Positions 1-6,127 of a DNA stretch of 7,682 bases are shown piece by piece. How positions within the stretch are numbered: the stretch's first letter is position 1; each line of letters begins with the position of its first letter. The DNA comes from Lysobacterales bacterium CG02_land_8_20_14_3_00_62_12 (lineage in GTDB: Bacteria; Pseudomonadota; Gammaproteobacteria; Xanthomonadales; Ahniellaceae): assembly GCA_002785585.1 (NCBI GenBank), contig PEUI01000035.1:1892-9573 (forward strand), read 5' to 3'. The notes beneath the pieces are model-generated. The model made no database searches. It saw only the letters and a list, made by a program, of their open reading frames with translations, and was not told where the DNA came from. A program made the translations under genes and the position numbers.

Positions 1-2
1 TC

Positions 3-818
3 GATGGCGTCGATGCGCGCAGCGTCCAAAATGCTTACGCCCTGTTTGCGGGCAAGGCCGACCGGGTCGTCGAATTGAAAGTCAGCGCACAACCCAACGC
101 CGACAAAGCGCGGCCAGTGCGCGTGCATCTGCAAAGTAGCGAGCGTTGGCTGCGCTACCTCGATTGGGTGCAAACCCGGCGCGCCATGGTGGATCGATTG
201 AGCGGCGGCCGCATCGGCTACCTGCACCTGCCGAACACCGCGATCGAGGGCAACCGCGAATTGATGCGCGGCTTTCTCGCCTACGCCCACAAAGACGCGC
301 TGATTATCGACGACCGCTACAACGGCGGCGGCTTCATTCCGGATCGCATGGTGGAAATGCTCGGTCGCCAGCCGCTCAATTACTGGAAACGTCGCGGCCT
401 GGAGCCCGCCGCCACGCCGCTGCTCTCGCACGTCGGGCCGAAGGCGATGTTGATCAACGGTCTATCCAGCTCCGGCGGCGATGCGCTGCCGTACTATTTC
501 CGCAAACTCAAACTGGGTCCGTTGATCGGCACCCGCACCTGGGGTGGTCTGATCGGCATCAGCGGCAATCCTGGGCTGGCCGATGGCGGTAGCGTGCTCG
601 CCGCGACCTTCCGATTCATCGATACCGACAATCACTGGGCGGTGGAAAACGAGGGCGTCGCCCCCGACATCGAAGTCATCGACCGACCCGAAGCGATCGC
701 TGCCGGTCACGATCCCACGCTGGAACGTGCCATCGAAGAACTGCTGCGCCAACTCGATGCCGCGCCACCGGTAAAGGTCATCGCACCGCCCGCGCCCAGC
801 GAGTTTGGCAAGAACTAA
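3..818 (+). CDS. tricorn-like S41 peptidase, C-terminal part (5' end outside the window)
   Basis: Family knowledge: tricorn-type serine peptidases cut oligopeptides into very short pieces. Seen: the frame is open to the left edge, so this is a 271-residue C-terminal fragment. A TTG at 75 is only an internal Leu codon. Residues 1 to about 38 look like the end of a PDZ domain (DGVDARSVQNAYALF). The C2 catalytic domain follows, with GRIGYLHLPNT, the glycine-rich DDRYNGGGF and the nucleophile motif LSSSGGD. By alignment to tricorn SDGD, the nucleophile is the third Ser (fragment residue 157, codon 471-473). The Glu of AVENEGVAPDIEV (codon 645-647) lies 58 residues later, the same spacing as tricorn Ser965 and Glu1023. 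The catalytic His should lie upstream of the window. The tail after the last helix is Ala/Pro-rich and ends in TAA. Whether the protein is secreted cannot be seen. It converges on the hydrolase gene at 908-1864. Confidence 0.9.
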   Translation, partial: DGVDARSVQNAYALFAGKADRVVELKVSAQPNADKARPVRVHLQSSERWLRYLDWVQTRRAMVDRLSGGRIGYLHLPNTAIEGNRELMRGFLAYAHKDALIIDDRYNGGGFIPDRMVEMLGRQPLNYWKRRGLEPAATPLLSHVGPKAMLINGLSSSGGDALPYYFRKLKLGPLIGTRTWGGLIGISGNPGLADGGSVLAATFRFIDTDNHWAVENEGVAPDIEVIDRPEAIAAGHDPTLERAIEELLRQLDAAPPVKVIAPPAPSEFGKN

Positions 819-824
819 AACGTT

Positions 825-853
825 GGCGCCATGCGGAACCTTGCGATGGCGCC
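825..853. terminator. hairpin between convergent genes, possible terminator
   Basis: A perfect 8-base inverted repeat, GGCGCCAT (825-832) and ATGGCGCC (846-853), is separated by a 13-base loop. It starts seven bases after the TAA of the plus-strand peptidase and lies 55 bases beyond the stop of the minus-strand hydrolase. Read on the minus strand it is followed by AACGTTTTAG, a weak T run. Read on the plus strand there is no T tract. It may stop minus-strand transcription, but the T run is short, so confidence is low to moderate. Confidence 0.38.
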
Positions 854-907
854 GTCGGCCGAACCCAACGGACCAGCGTCGCTTGCCCGGTAAGCGCCTG
901 GCCGCTG

Positions 908-1864
908 CTAGCGCGCTTTTTCGAAGTGCTGGCTGAGCAGCGCCGCGGTTTCGCGCGGCCGCTCCATCATCGGCATATGTCCGCAGCCGTTGAGGATTTC
1001 GACGCGAGCGCCGGGCAGCTCGGTGCGGAAAGCGGCTACCGAGCTTACGTCGAGCAGGCGATCTTGATCGCACCACACCAGCAGACTTGGCGCCTGAATT
1101 TTGTCGAGGTGGTCTTCCAAGTAAAAGCGCCACTTGGCAGCGATTTGGCGTTTGAGGATCAGCCCCCACAGCCGCGCCCGCGGGGCGTTTCTGGCTGCGT
1201 AGGCCATCCGCAGTCGTTCGGGTGCGAACGGCGGATGCACAAAAATCATCGCCATAAAGGCATCAAATTTCTCGGTGGTCTCGGTGGCAAAGGGGTTTTC
1301 GCCACGCTCAATCCGCTCGCTGAAAGCGTTCGGCTTGAAGTGTACGCCGGCCGAATCCATCAGCGTCAGCGATTGCACTCGTTCCGGATAGCGTCCGGCG
1401 AATACACCGGCAATATGCCCTCCCATCGAATGGCCGACCAGATGCAAGCGCTGGAGGCCGAGCGCGTCGGTGAACGCTTTCAAGCGCTTGGCTTGAACGG
1501 TGACGCGGTAATTGCCGTCGGGCGCGTTCGGGCTGGCGCCGAAGCCCAACTGATCGGGCACGATGACGCGGTAGTGGCCGGTCAAATAGTGCGCCAGCAG
1601 GCTCCAGTTTTCTTTCGATCCGGCCATGCCGTGGACCAACAGCACCGGCTCGCCGCGGCCGCCCTCGTTGTAGCGCCAGCGGCTACCGTCGATGTCGATA
1701 CTGCGTGTGCCGAGTCCGCCCCACCAGCGCTCGGCGGCAAAATTGGCATCCAGCAAGCGTTCCGGTGCCGTGCGATACAACACCAGCACCGTGGCGCCGC
1801 CCAACAGCAACAACAGCGCCAACAAAATCAGTGTGCGGCGTAACCATCGAGTGGCAGTGCGCAT
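908..1864 (-). CDS. membrane-anchored alpha/beta hydrolase
   Basis: A 318-residue alpha/beta-hydrolase-fold enzyme, probably an esterase, lipase or similar hydrolase of unknown substrate. Seen: an Arg-rich start is followed by one hydrophobic segment (about residues 11-30, LILLALLLLLGGATVLVLY), fitting an N-terminal membrane anchor with the catalytic domain outside the cytoplasm. The oxyanion-loop motif is LLVHGMAG (His78-Gly79). The nucleophile elbow is GHSMGG (Ser146). The likely acid is Asp268 in WCDQDRLLD and the likely base is His296 in GCGHMPMMERP. The sequence between residues 175 and 250 would form the cap. The GGPG form of the oxyanion loop typical of prolyl iminopeptidases is absent. 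The ATG at 1864 was chosen because AGGAG lies 8 bases upstream; the frame is open for 64 more codons, but these run into the M1 gene. The start lies 53 bases after the M1 stop, so the two genes are probably co-transcribed. Confidence 0.92.
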   Translation of the reverse strand: MRTATRWLRRTLILLALLLLLGGATVLVLYRTAPERLLDANFAAERWWGGLGTRSIDIDGSRWRYNEGGRGEPVLLVHGMAGSKENWSLLAHYLTGHYRVIVPDQLGFGASPNAPDGNYRVTVQAKRLKAFTDALGLQRLHLVGHSMGGHIAGVFAGRYPERVQSLTLMDSAGVHFKPNAFSERIERGENPFATETTEKFDAFMAMIFVHPPFAPERLRMAYAARNAPRARLWGLILKRQIAAKWRFYLEDHLDKIQAPSLLVWCDQDRLLDVSSVAAFRTELPGARVEILNGCGHMPMMERPRETAALLSQHFEKAR

Positions 1865-1872
1865 GTCCGCAG

Positions 1873-1877
1873 CTCCT
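1873..1877 (-). promoter_or_regulatory. ribosome binding site of the alpha/beta hydrolase
   Basis: On the minus strand AGGAG stands 8 bases before the ATG at 1864. It decides this start over upstream in-frame starts, which would place a Pro/Arg-rich extension inside the 3' end of the M1 aminopeptidase gene. Confidence 0.75.
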
Positions 1878-1917
1878 GATCGTTGTCGTCGTCGCAATGC
1901 CGACCGCCGATCAAAGT

Positions 1918-3816
1918 CTAGCGCGTCTGCGGCGGCGAGTAGCCCAGCACTTGATCCACCGTGTTCTGCGCAATCGGATGGTAACCGGGACGCGCGATTT
2001 GGTAGACCGCCAGCGCCCACGCCTGGTTGGCTGGGGTCTTGGCGAGTTCGGTCCACAGCGGCACCATCAACTTGCGGCGGCCGATGGCGATCAAATGCGC
2101 CTTCAGTGCCGCGCGCATCGGGGCATAGTCGGCACGGATCCCAGCCAGATAAAAGCGGAAGGCGATTTCGGCATTGCCGGTGCCAGTGAGCTGGCAGGTC
2201 TGGTCGAGATCAGCGAGCCGTTCGACCGGCAGATCCACCGGCAGGCCATTGAGAAAATGCAACCATTCGTTGGTGCTCCAGGCATCCGCCTTGAGTGCTT
2301 TGGCGTCGATTTTGCCAGCGACAAATTCGCTACGCACGGCATCCACCACATTGAGTGCGGAAGAATCGGCCAGCAGCGCACTCTTCGGAATGCCCGGCTG
2401 ATACAGCCAACCATCGACTTCGTTGCGCTGCATCGGCGCGTCCTTGGCCGACCACAGGCGCGCGCCGAAAAACGCCAGAAAATCGTCGCTGCTGACGCTC
2501 TGAAACGCGTGCTCGTCAAACCAGGCGCGGACCACGGCATCAAAGCGCTCACGGCCAAAACGTTGTTCCAGCGTGCGCAACAACCACTCGCCTTTGGTGT
2601 AGGGCACACCCGAGAAAGCGTCGTCCGGATCGCGATTCTTGACGTTCTGCACCAGCGCCTGATCGGCAACGGCCATGCTCTGCATTTCTTCTTTCAGCTC
2701 GTGCTGGCCGACGACCTGCTGCATCCGCGCCTGCTCGACCCCGTAGACGGCCTCGACGATGCGGTTCTCGACATAACTGGTAAAACCTTCGTTCAACCAA
2801 ATATCTTTCCAACTGGAATTGGTCACCAAATTGCCCGACCACGAATGCGCCAGCTCGTGCGCGATCAACGCGACCAGGGATTTGTCACCGGCGATCACCG
2901 TCGGCGTGATGAACGACAGCCGCGGATTTTCCATGCCGCCAAACGGAAACGAGGGCGGCAGGATCAACAAGTCGTAACGGCCCCAGCGGTATGGGCCATA
3001 CATTTTTTCGGTAGCGGCAATCATCGCCTCGGTGTCGGCAAACTCGGCCACGGCGGCGTCGAGACGGGCCGGCTCGGTGTAGACGCCGGTGCGTGGGCCC
3101 AGCGATTTGAAGGCGAGATCGCCAGCGGCAATCGCCAGCAAGTACGACGGAATCGCCTGCGGCATGGCGAAGCGGTAGCCGCCTTGACCGCTGGCGTTGG
3201 CGTCGTTGTCGGCGCTCATCACCACGCGGATGCCAGCGGGCGCGGTGATCCGCGCGGTGTAGGTAAAGCGCACCGCGGGGGTATCTTGCAGCGGCACAAA
3301 ACTGCGCGCGTGAATGGCTTCGGCCTGCGAGAACATGAACGGCTTGACCTTGCCGAGAGTTTGCTCCGGACGCAGCCATTGCAAGCCGGAAGCCTGCGGT
3401 GAAGTACGGTAATAAACCCGCACCTTGGTCGCTTGCTGGGCCAGGCGAATGTTGAGCGGCTGACCAAAGGCCGGATGCCGTGCGCCGAGACTGAACGCGG
3501 CGTTCGACCAATGGCCGGCAGCGTCGCTGGCGCTGACGTGATCGATCAGCAAGTCGCGGGTGTCCAGATCAAGTCGGCGCGCGGCCGGATTTTTCCACTG
3601 CAAAGTCAGCTCCGCAAAACCGGACAGGGTCTGCTGTTCAAAGCTCAGATCCAGATCCAGAAACACCTGCTGGACGCGCACCTCATCGAGTCGGGCGACG
3701 CTGTGATCGTCGCGGGCGGGGTTACTGGCAAATACCGGCACGGCCGCCAACAGCAAACTCATCAGCGCGAAGGCGATAGTGGAAAAACGTGCAGAAAAAC
3801 GAGCTGTGATCGACAT
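1918..3816 (-). CDS. secreted M1 family aminopeptidase, leukotriene A4 hydrolase-like
   Basis: A 632-residue zinc metallopeptidase of family M1, expected to remove N-terminal residues from peptides. Seen: a signal peptide (hydrophobic core about residues 13-28, VFA-SN fitting cleavage after Ala30) with no lipobox Cys, so periplasmic or secreted. Next come an N-terminal beta domain with MFSQAEAIHAR (161-171), the exopeptidase motif GGMEN (293-297), and the zinc site HELAHSW (His320, Glu321, His324) with Glu343 in WLNEGF after exactly 18 residues. VPYTKG (Tyr406) matches the LTA4H proton donor Tyr383. The C-terminal helical domain (about 480-632) contains GRRK (579-582), matching the LTA4H Arg563/Lys565 carboxylate-binding pair. 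Asp398 matches LTA4H Asp375, but the Tyr378 position is Phe401. The length and three-domain order fit LTA4H-like enzymes (about 610 residues plus signal) and not the longer E. coli PepN. The start is fixed by AAGGAG and by the signal peptide. Confidence 0.96.
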   Translation of the reverse strand: MSITARFSARFSTIAFALMSLLLAAVPVFASNPARDDHSVARLDEVRVQQVFLDLDLSFEQQTLSGFAELTLQWKNPAARRLDLDTRDLLIDHVSASDAAGHWSNAAFSLGARHPAFGQPLNIRLAQQATKVRVYYRTSPQASGLQWLRPEQTLGKVKPFMFSQAEAIHARSFVPLQDTPAVRFTYTARITAPAGIRVVMSADNDANASGQGGYRFAMPQAIPSYLLAIAAGDLAFKSLGPRTGVYTEPARLDAAVAEFADTEAMIAATEKMYGPYRWGRYDLLILPPSFPFGGMENPRLSFITPTVIAGDKSLVALIAHELAHSWSGNLVTNSSWKDIWLNEGFTSYVENRIVEAVYGVEQARMQQVVGQHELKEEMQSMAVADQALVQNVKNRDPDDAFSGVPYTKGEWLLRTLEQRFGRERFDAVVRAWFDEHAFQSVSSDDFLAFFGARLWSAKDAPMQRNEVDGWLYQPGIPKSALLADSSALNVVDAVRSEFVAGKIDAKALKADAWSTNEWLHFLNGLPVDLPVERLADLDQTCQLTGTGNAEIAFRFYLAGIRADYAPMRAALKAHLIAIGRRKLMVPLWTELAKTPANQAWALAVYQIARPGYHPIAQNTVDQVLGYSPPQTR

Positions 3817-3822
3817 CGAAAT

Positions 3823-3828
3823 CTCCTT
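3823..3828 (-). promoter_or_regulatory. ribosome binding site of the M1 aminopeptidase
   Basis: On the minus strand AAGGAG lies 6 bases before the ATG at 3816. It supports this start, which places a signal peptide at the N-terminus. The long in-frame extension upstream would run through the repeat region. Confidence 0.8.
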
Positions 3829-3847
3829 GAGCAATCCTTGAAGGCGC

Positions 3848-3853
3848 ATCTTA
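3848..3853 (-). promoter_or_regulatory. weak candidate -10 box for the M1 gene
   Basis: TAAGAT on the minus strand matches four of six positions of TATAAT and would give a leader of about 25 bases carrying the AAGGAG site. No good -35 box lies 16-18 bases upstream, so this is only a possibility. A separate promoter for the M1 and hydrolase pair is made plausible by the 238-base gap and the palindrome between ubiE and M1. Confidence 0.22.
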
Positions 3854-3902
3854 GCGCGCTGCCTTGTGAGCCACGGACCAACAGCACGGTGACCGCGCCG
3901 AG

Positions 3903-3944
3903 TTTTTGTAGAGTGGGTGACAATTTTTGTAGGGTGGGTGACAA
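3903..3944. repeat. two-copy 21-base tandem repeat
   Basis: Two head-to-tail copies, 3903-3923 and 3924-3944, differ at one base (A at 3912, G at 3933). Each begins TTTTTGTAG and ends GTGGGTGACAA. The second copy forms the left arm of the palindrome at 3929-3991, so the first looks like a duplicated left end of that element. It lies in the gap between ubiE and the M1 gene and encodes nothing recognisable. Confidence 0.9.
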
Positions 3945-3991
3945 CCCACCATTCAGGCCGTTGCGGGTTCGGTGGGTTGCCCCCACCCTGC
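3929..3991. repeat. palindromic intergenic element (REP/MITE-like)
   Basis: A left arm (3929-3950, GTAGGGTGGG then ACAACCCACC) and a right arm (3971-3991, GGTGGGTTGC then CCCACCCTGC) pair along almost their whole length, with a 20-base loop. Inside each arm, GGTGGGT and ACCCACC can also fold locally into small hairpins (for example 3933-3939 with 3944-3950). Structures of this kind, with GTAGGGTGGGT ends, resemble small dispersed palindromes found between genes in many proteobacteria; that resemblance is from memory and untested. On the minus strand the hairpin is followed by A-rich and not T-rich sequence, so it is not a standard terminator for ubiE, although it may protect the 3' end of the transcript. 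Confidence 0.75.
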
Positions 3992-4054
3992 TTTAAAATG
4001 CAACGTAGAAAGCGGATAAGTGCAGCGCATCCACCCCAGCTCCAGCGCCAGCCG

Positions 4055-4822
4055 TCAGCCGCGAACACCGGTGTGGATGGCGACAATGCCGGCGCTCAAA
4101 TTGCGGTAGTCGGCATGATCGAAACCGGCGTCGAGCAGCATCTGCTTGAGGGTTTCCTGGTCCGGATGTTTGCGGATCGATTCGGCCAGATAGCGATAAC
4201 TGTCGGCATCATTGGCGATTAGCCGACCGAGCCGCGGCAGGATCTGGAAACTGTGCAGGTCATACAGCGGCTTGAGCAGGGGCTCGGTGACCGTCGAGAA
4301 CTCCAGCACCATGGCTTTGCCACCGGGTTTGAGCACGCGCCGCATTTCGCGCAAGGCGGCGGCTTTGTCGGTGACGTTGCGCAGGCCAAAGGCGATCATC
4401 ACGGCATGGAAATGCTGGTCGGGAAACGGCAGCGCTTCCGCATTCAGGCGCACGTAGCGGAGCCCGTCGATCAAGCCGCGATCAGTCAGCCGATCACGAC
4501 CGACCGCAAGCATCTCGGCATTGATATCGCCGATCACGACCTCGCCTTCGTTTCCCACGCGGCGGTGCATCAGTACCGCGATATCGCCGGTGCCACCGGC
4601 CAGATCGAGCACGCGATCCCCCCGGCGCACGCCGGAACTGGCCACGAAATGCCGCTTCCAGAGCCGATGGATACCAAAGCTCATCAAGTCGTTCATCAGG
4701 TCGTAGTTGCCGGCGACCGATGAAAATACTTGCCCGACCAGGCGGGTTTTTTCGTCCGCAGCCACTTTGCGAAAACCGAAATCGACTTCGGCGGCGGGGC
4801 GATCAGCGTTTGCTCGGGTCAT
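4055..4822 (-). CDS. ubiE: ubiquinone/menaquinone biosynthesis C-methyltransferase UbiE
   Basis: A SAM-dependent methyltransferase that adds the ring C-methyl group to 2-polyprenyl-6-methoxy-1,4-benzoquinol in ubiquinone synthesis, and to demethylmenaquinol where that is present. It acts in the cytoplasm on a membrane lipid. Seen: 255 residues, close to the 251 of E. coli. The first family signature is at 40-56 (YDLMNDLMSFGIHRLWK). The SAM-binding glycine motif LDLAGGTGDIA is at 72-82, AFGLRNVTD at 144-152, and the second family signature RVLKPGGKAMVLEFS at 162-176. The ATG at 4822 gives the usual N-terminal length; the 43-codon upstream extension overlaps the preceding gene and lacks family character. 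The ribosome binding site is weak (GAGAA). It starts 47 bases after the DUF971 stop, so it is probably in the same operon. The ubiJ and ubiB genes that often follow ubiE in Gammaproteobacteria are absent. Confidence 0.97.
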   Translation of the reverse strand: MTRANADRPAAEVDFGFRKVAADEKTRLVGQVFSSVAGNYDLMNDLMSFGIHRLWKRHFVASSGVRRGDRVLDLAGGTGDIAVLMHRRVGNEGEVVIGDINAEMLAVGRDRLTDRGLIDGLRYVRLNAEALPFPDQHFHAVMIAFGLRNVTDKAAALREMRRVLKPGGKAMVLEFSTVTEPLLKPLYDLHSFQILPRLGRLIANDADSYRYLAESIRKHPDQETLKQMLLDAGFDHADYRNLSAGIVAIHTGVRG

Positions 4823-4869
4823 CGGGGTTCTCGGGGCCAACCAGATCGCATTGTAGTGCGCCCGGCAAT

Positions 4870-5232
4870 TCAAGCCGGTGCTGCGGTGTAGGGATGGCCG
4901 GCGGCGGCGAGCGCATCCAGATAATTTTGCCAGTATTCGGTCTGATGGCAACCGAAGTCGTAGAGCGTTTCCCAGCTAAACAAACCGGTGTTGTGGCCAT
5001 CATCAAAATCCAGTTGCACCGCGTAATTGCCCATCGGCACGACGGCGCTGATGTTGACTAGCTGTTTGTTCAGTTGCAGCACGCGTTGACTGGGGCCATG
5101 GCCCTGGACTTCGGCGCTGGGCGAATGCACGCGCAGAAACTCCGCCGGCAGACGAAAGGTCTCGCCGCTATCGAAAGTGATTTCCAACACCCGCGAGGCG
5201 CGGTGCAGCTTGATGGCGGTGGGCCAGGGCAT
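4870..5232 (-). CDS. DUF971 (gamma-butyrobetaine hydroxylase-like N-terminal domain) protein
   Basis: A small 120-residue protein consisting of one domain related to the N-terminus of gamma-butyrobetaine hydroxylase. Its biochemical role in bacteria is not settled. Seen: ITFDSGETFRLPAEFLR (18-34), the family block VHSPSAEVQGHG (35-46), then ISAVVPMGNYAVQLDFDDGH (61-80) and TGLFSWETLYDFG (82-94), with a helical tail containing YWQNYLDAL. No dioxygenase catalytic domain follows, so it is a stand-alone domain and not a truncated hydroxylase. The ATG at 5232 fits the family N-terminus; the longer open frame upstream overlaps the neighbouring gene. The ribosome binding site is weak. It lies between the unknown gene (61-base gap) and ubiE (47-base gap). 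Its position between hslU and ubiE is known from other Gammaproteobacteria. Confidence 0.93.
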   Translation of the reverse strand: MPWPTAIKLHRASRVLEITFDSGETFRLPAEFLRVHSPSAEVQGHGPSQRVLQLNKQLVNISAVVPMGNYAVQLDFDDGHNTGLFSWETLYDFGCHQTEYWQNYLDALAAAGHPYTAAPA

Positions 5233-5293
5233 GGGGCTTACTCGTTGGCTGGGTGGGCGGGCTACCGCGAGCAGCGCGCGAGCAGACTCGGCG

Positions 5294-5908
5294 TCAATGC
5301 TGTCGTCCGGGTTCGTTGACGCTGGCTTCCAGCGCTGGTGCGCAGCCGGCGACTTCGGCCAGGGCAATGGCGTAGGGCTCAAGCACGCTGATGGCCGAGA
5401 TTTCATCCCAGCCAAAGGCGGATTCTTCGCGCAACCACACGGCGTGCGGAGAGATTTCCTGCAAGTTGCAACCATCGCCATCGAAACCCAACAACTTGCC
5501 GATGTAGCAGACTTCCGATTCGGCTTCGGTATCCACATAAATGCTCAGCACCGGCGCCAGCTCGGCCGCCGCACGCAAAATCGTCGGCAAGTCGTCGAGC
5601 GGAAACTCCAGCTTGAATTGCGGATCGAGTTTGCGTCGGCTGATGGCCTGTTCCAGAAAACTGGCGTACTGGTCGGGCGTTTCCAGCTGGCTGACGTCGC
5701 GGTAGCGCAGCACAAACCAACCGTCAAAGCCGATGTAATCGCCGAGCACCCAGAGCAAAAAGCGTTCCTTGCCCACGGCGGCGACATAGCCGGTAAAGCT
5801 GCCCGGCTCCAATTTATCGCGCCACACCCGCACCAGTGTGCGCTGGCGGTGCGCCTCGCGCACCCGCGCGGGGATCGACTTGGGACGAAGTTCAACGACT
5901 TTGTTCAT
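5294..5908 (-). CDS. conserved-looking protein of unknown function, two barrel-like segments
   Basis: A 204-residue protein I cannot assign. Seen: no signal peptide, no membrane segment and no obvious catalytic motif, so probably cytoplasmic. Two stretches look alike in pattern: 37-76 (starting SFTGYVAAVGKERFLLWVL, ending in an acidic DVSQLE) and about 132-176 (starting EVCYIGKLLGFDGDGCNLQ, ending in DEISAISVL). Each alternates hydrophobic and polar residues as in a small beta-barrel, and each ends in an Asp-hydrophobic-Ser strand. They are joined by a helical region (about 78-120). This resembles Sm-like or SH3-like tandem barrels, which is inference only. The ATG at 5908 has no visible Shine-Dalgarno sequence; a promoter candidate at 5916-5943 would make it leaderless. 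The coding region ends 61 bases before the DUF971 start. It is a convincing gene: its codons resemble its neighbours' and its length fits the gap. Confidence 0.85.
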   Translation of the reverse strand: MNKVVELRPKSIPARVREAHRQRTLVRVWRDKLEPGSFTGYVAAVGKERFLLWVLGDYIGFDGWFVLRYRDVSQLETPDQYASFLEQAISRRKLDPQFKLEFPLDDLPTILRAAAELAPVLSIYVDTEAESEVCYIGKLLGFDGDGCNLQEISPHAVWLREESAFGWDEISAISVLEPYAIALAEVAGCAPALEASVNEPGRQH

Positions 5909-5915
5909 GCGGTTA

Positions 5916-5943
5916 AGTTTAGCCGACCTGCCGCTTGGGGCAA
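5916..5943 (-). promoter_or_regulatory. sigma70-like promoter candidate giving a leaderless mRNA
   Basis: On the minus strand TTGCCC (5938-5943, four of six matches to TTGACA) is followed after 16 bases by TAAACT (5916-5921, four of six matches to TATAAT). The -10 box ends seven bases before the ATG at 5908, so transcription would begin at or next to the start codon. This agrees with the absence of a Shine-Dalgarno sequence. If real, it would drive the unknown gene, the DUF971 gene and ubiE independently of hslU. Confidence 0.35.
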
Positions 5944-6119
5944 GCCGACCGAGCCGGTGACGGTGGCTCGGTTGCGGCTGCGCCCTGTGGTTTCTTGCGG
6001 TGGGCTCCGGTTAACGCCAACGCTGGCATCGCTACCCGGGCGGCAGCGACGCCGGGTCGCCGTGACACCCACAACGCGCAGACTGTGCCCTGCTGGACGG
6101 TGCAGCCGGCCGTAGCCAT
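5944..6119. other. non-coding gap after hslU with several inverted repeats
   Basis: The spacer between hslU and the unknown gene holds a hairpin with a perfect 8-base stem, ACCGAGCC (5948-5955) and GGCTCGGT (5965-5972), extended outward by GCCG/GGC with a bulge. A second pairing is ACCCGG (6034-6039) with CCGGGT (6052-6057), and a short one is GCCA/TGGC around 6016-6027. None is followed by a T run on the minus strand, so none is a standard terminator. The density of inverted repeats and the GC bias suggest a dispersed intergenic repeat, but only one copy is in this window. Confidence 0.4.
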
Positions 6120-6127
6120 GTCGATGC

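Noticed and set aside
462..1169. A 235-codon minus-strand open frame across the end of the tricorn-like gene and the end of the hydrolase gene.
   Set aside because: Low-complexity Arg/Ala-rich translation antisense to the tricorn catalytic domain and out of frame with the hydrolase; no ribosome binding site or domain.
1865..2056. In-frame upstream extension of the alpha/beta hydrolase to 2056.
   Set aside because: It overlaps the 3' end of the M1 gene and would bury the membrane anchor. AGGAG marks the ATG at 1864.
1705..3402. A 565-codon plus-strand open frame opposite the M1 aminopeptidase and hydrolase.
   Set aside because: It is a shadow of genes with clear family motifs on the other strand. 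The translation is rich in His, Gln and Arg, has no recognisable domain, and spans a gene boundary.
3929..3991. The palindrome as a standard Rho-independent terminator for ubiE.
   Set aside because: In the direction of ubiE transcription the stem is followed by ACAAAAATTG, not a T run. It fits a palindromic repeat better.
3817..4086. In-frame upstream extension of the M1 gene to 4086.
   Set aside because: It would run through the tandem repeat and palindrome and overlap ubiE. The ATG at 3816 has AAGGAG at proper spacing and begins a normal signal peptide.
5919..6119. A 66-residue open frame on the minus strand beginning 8 bases after the hslU stop.
   Set aside because: There is no ribosome binding site, its Ala/Arg/Pro-rich composition is typical of chance frames in GC-rich DNA, and it overlaps several inverted repeats. 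It is more likely non-coding.
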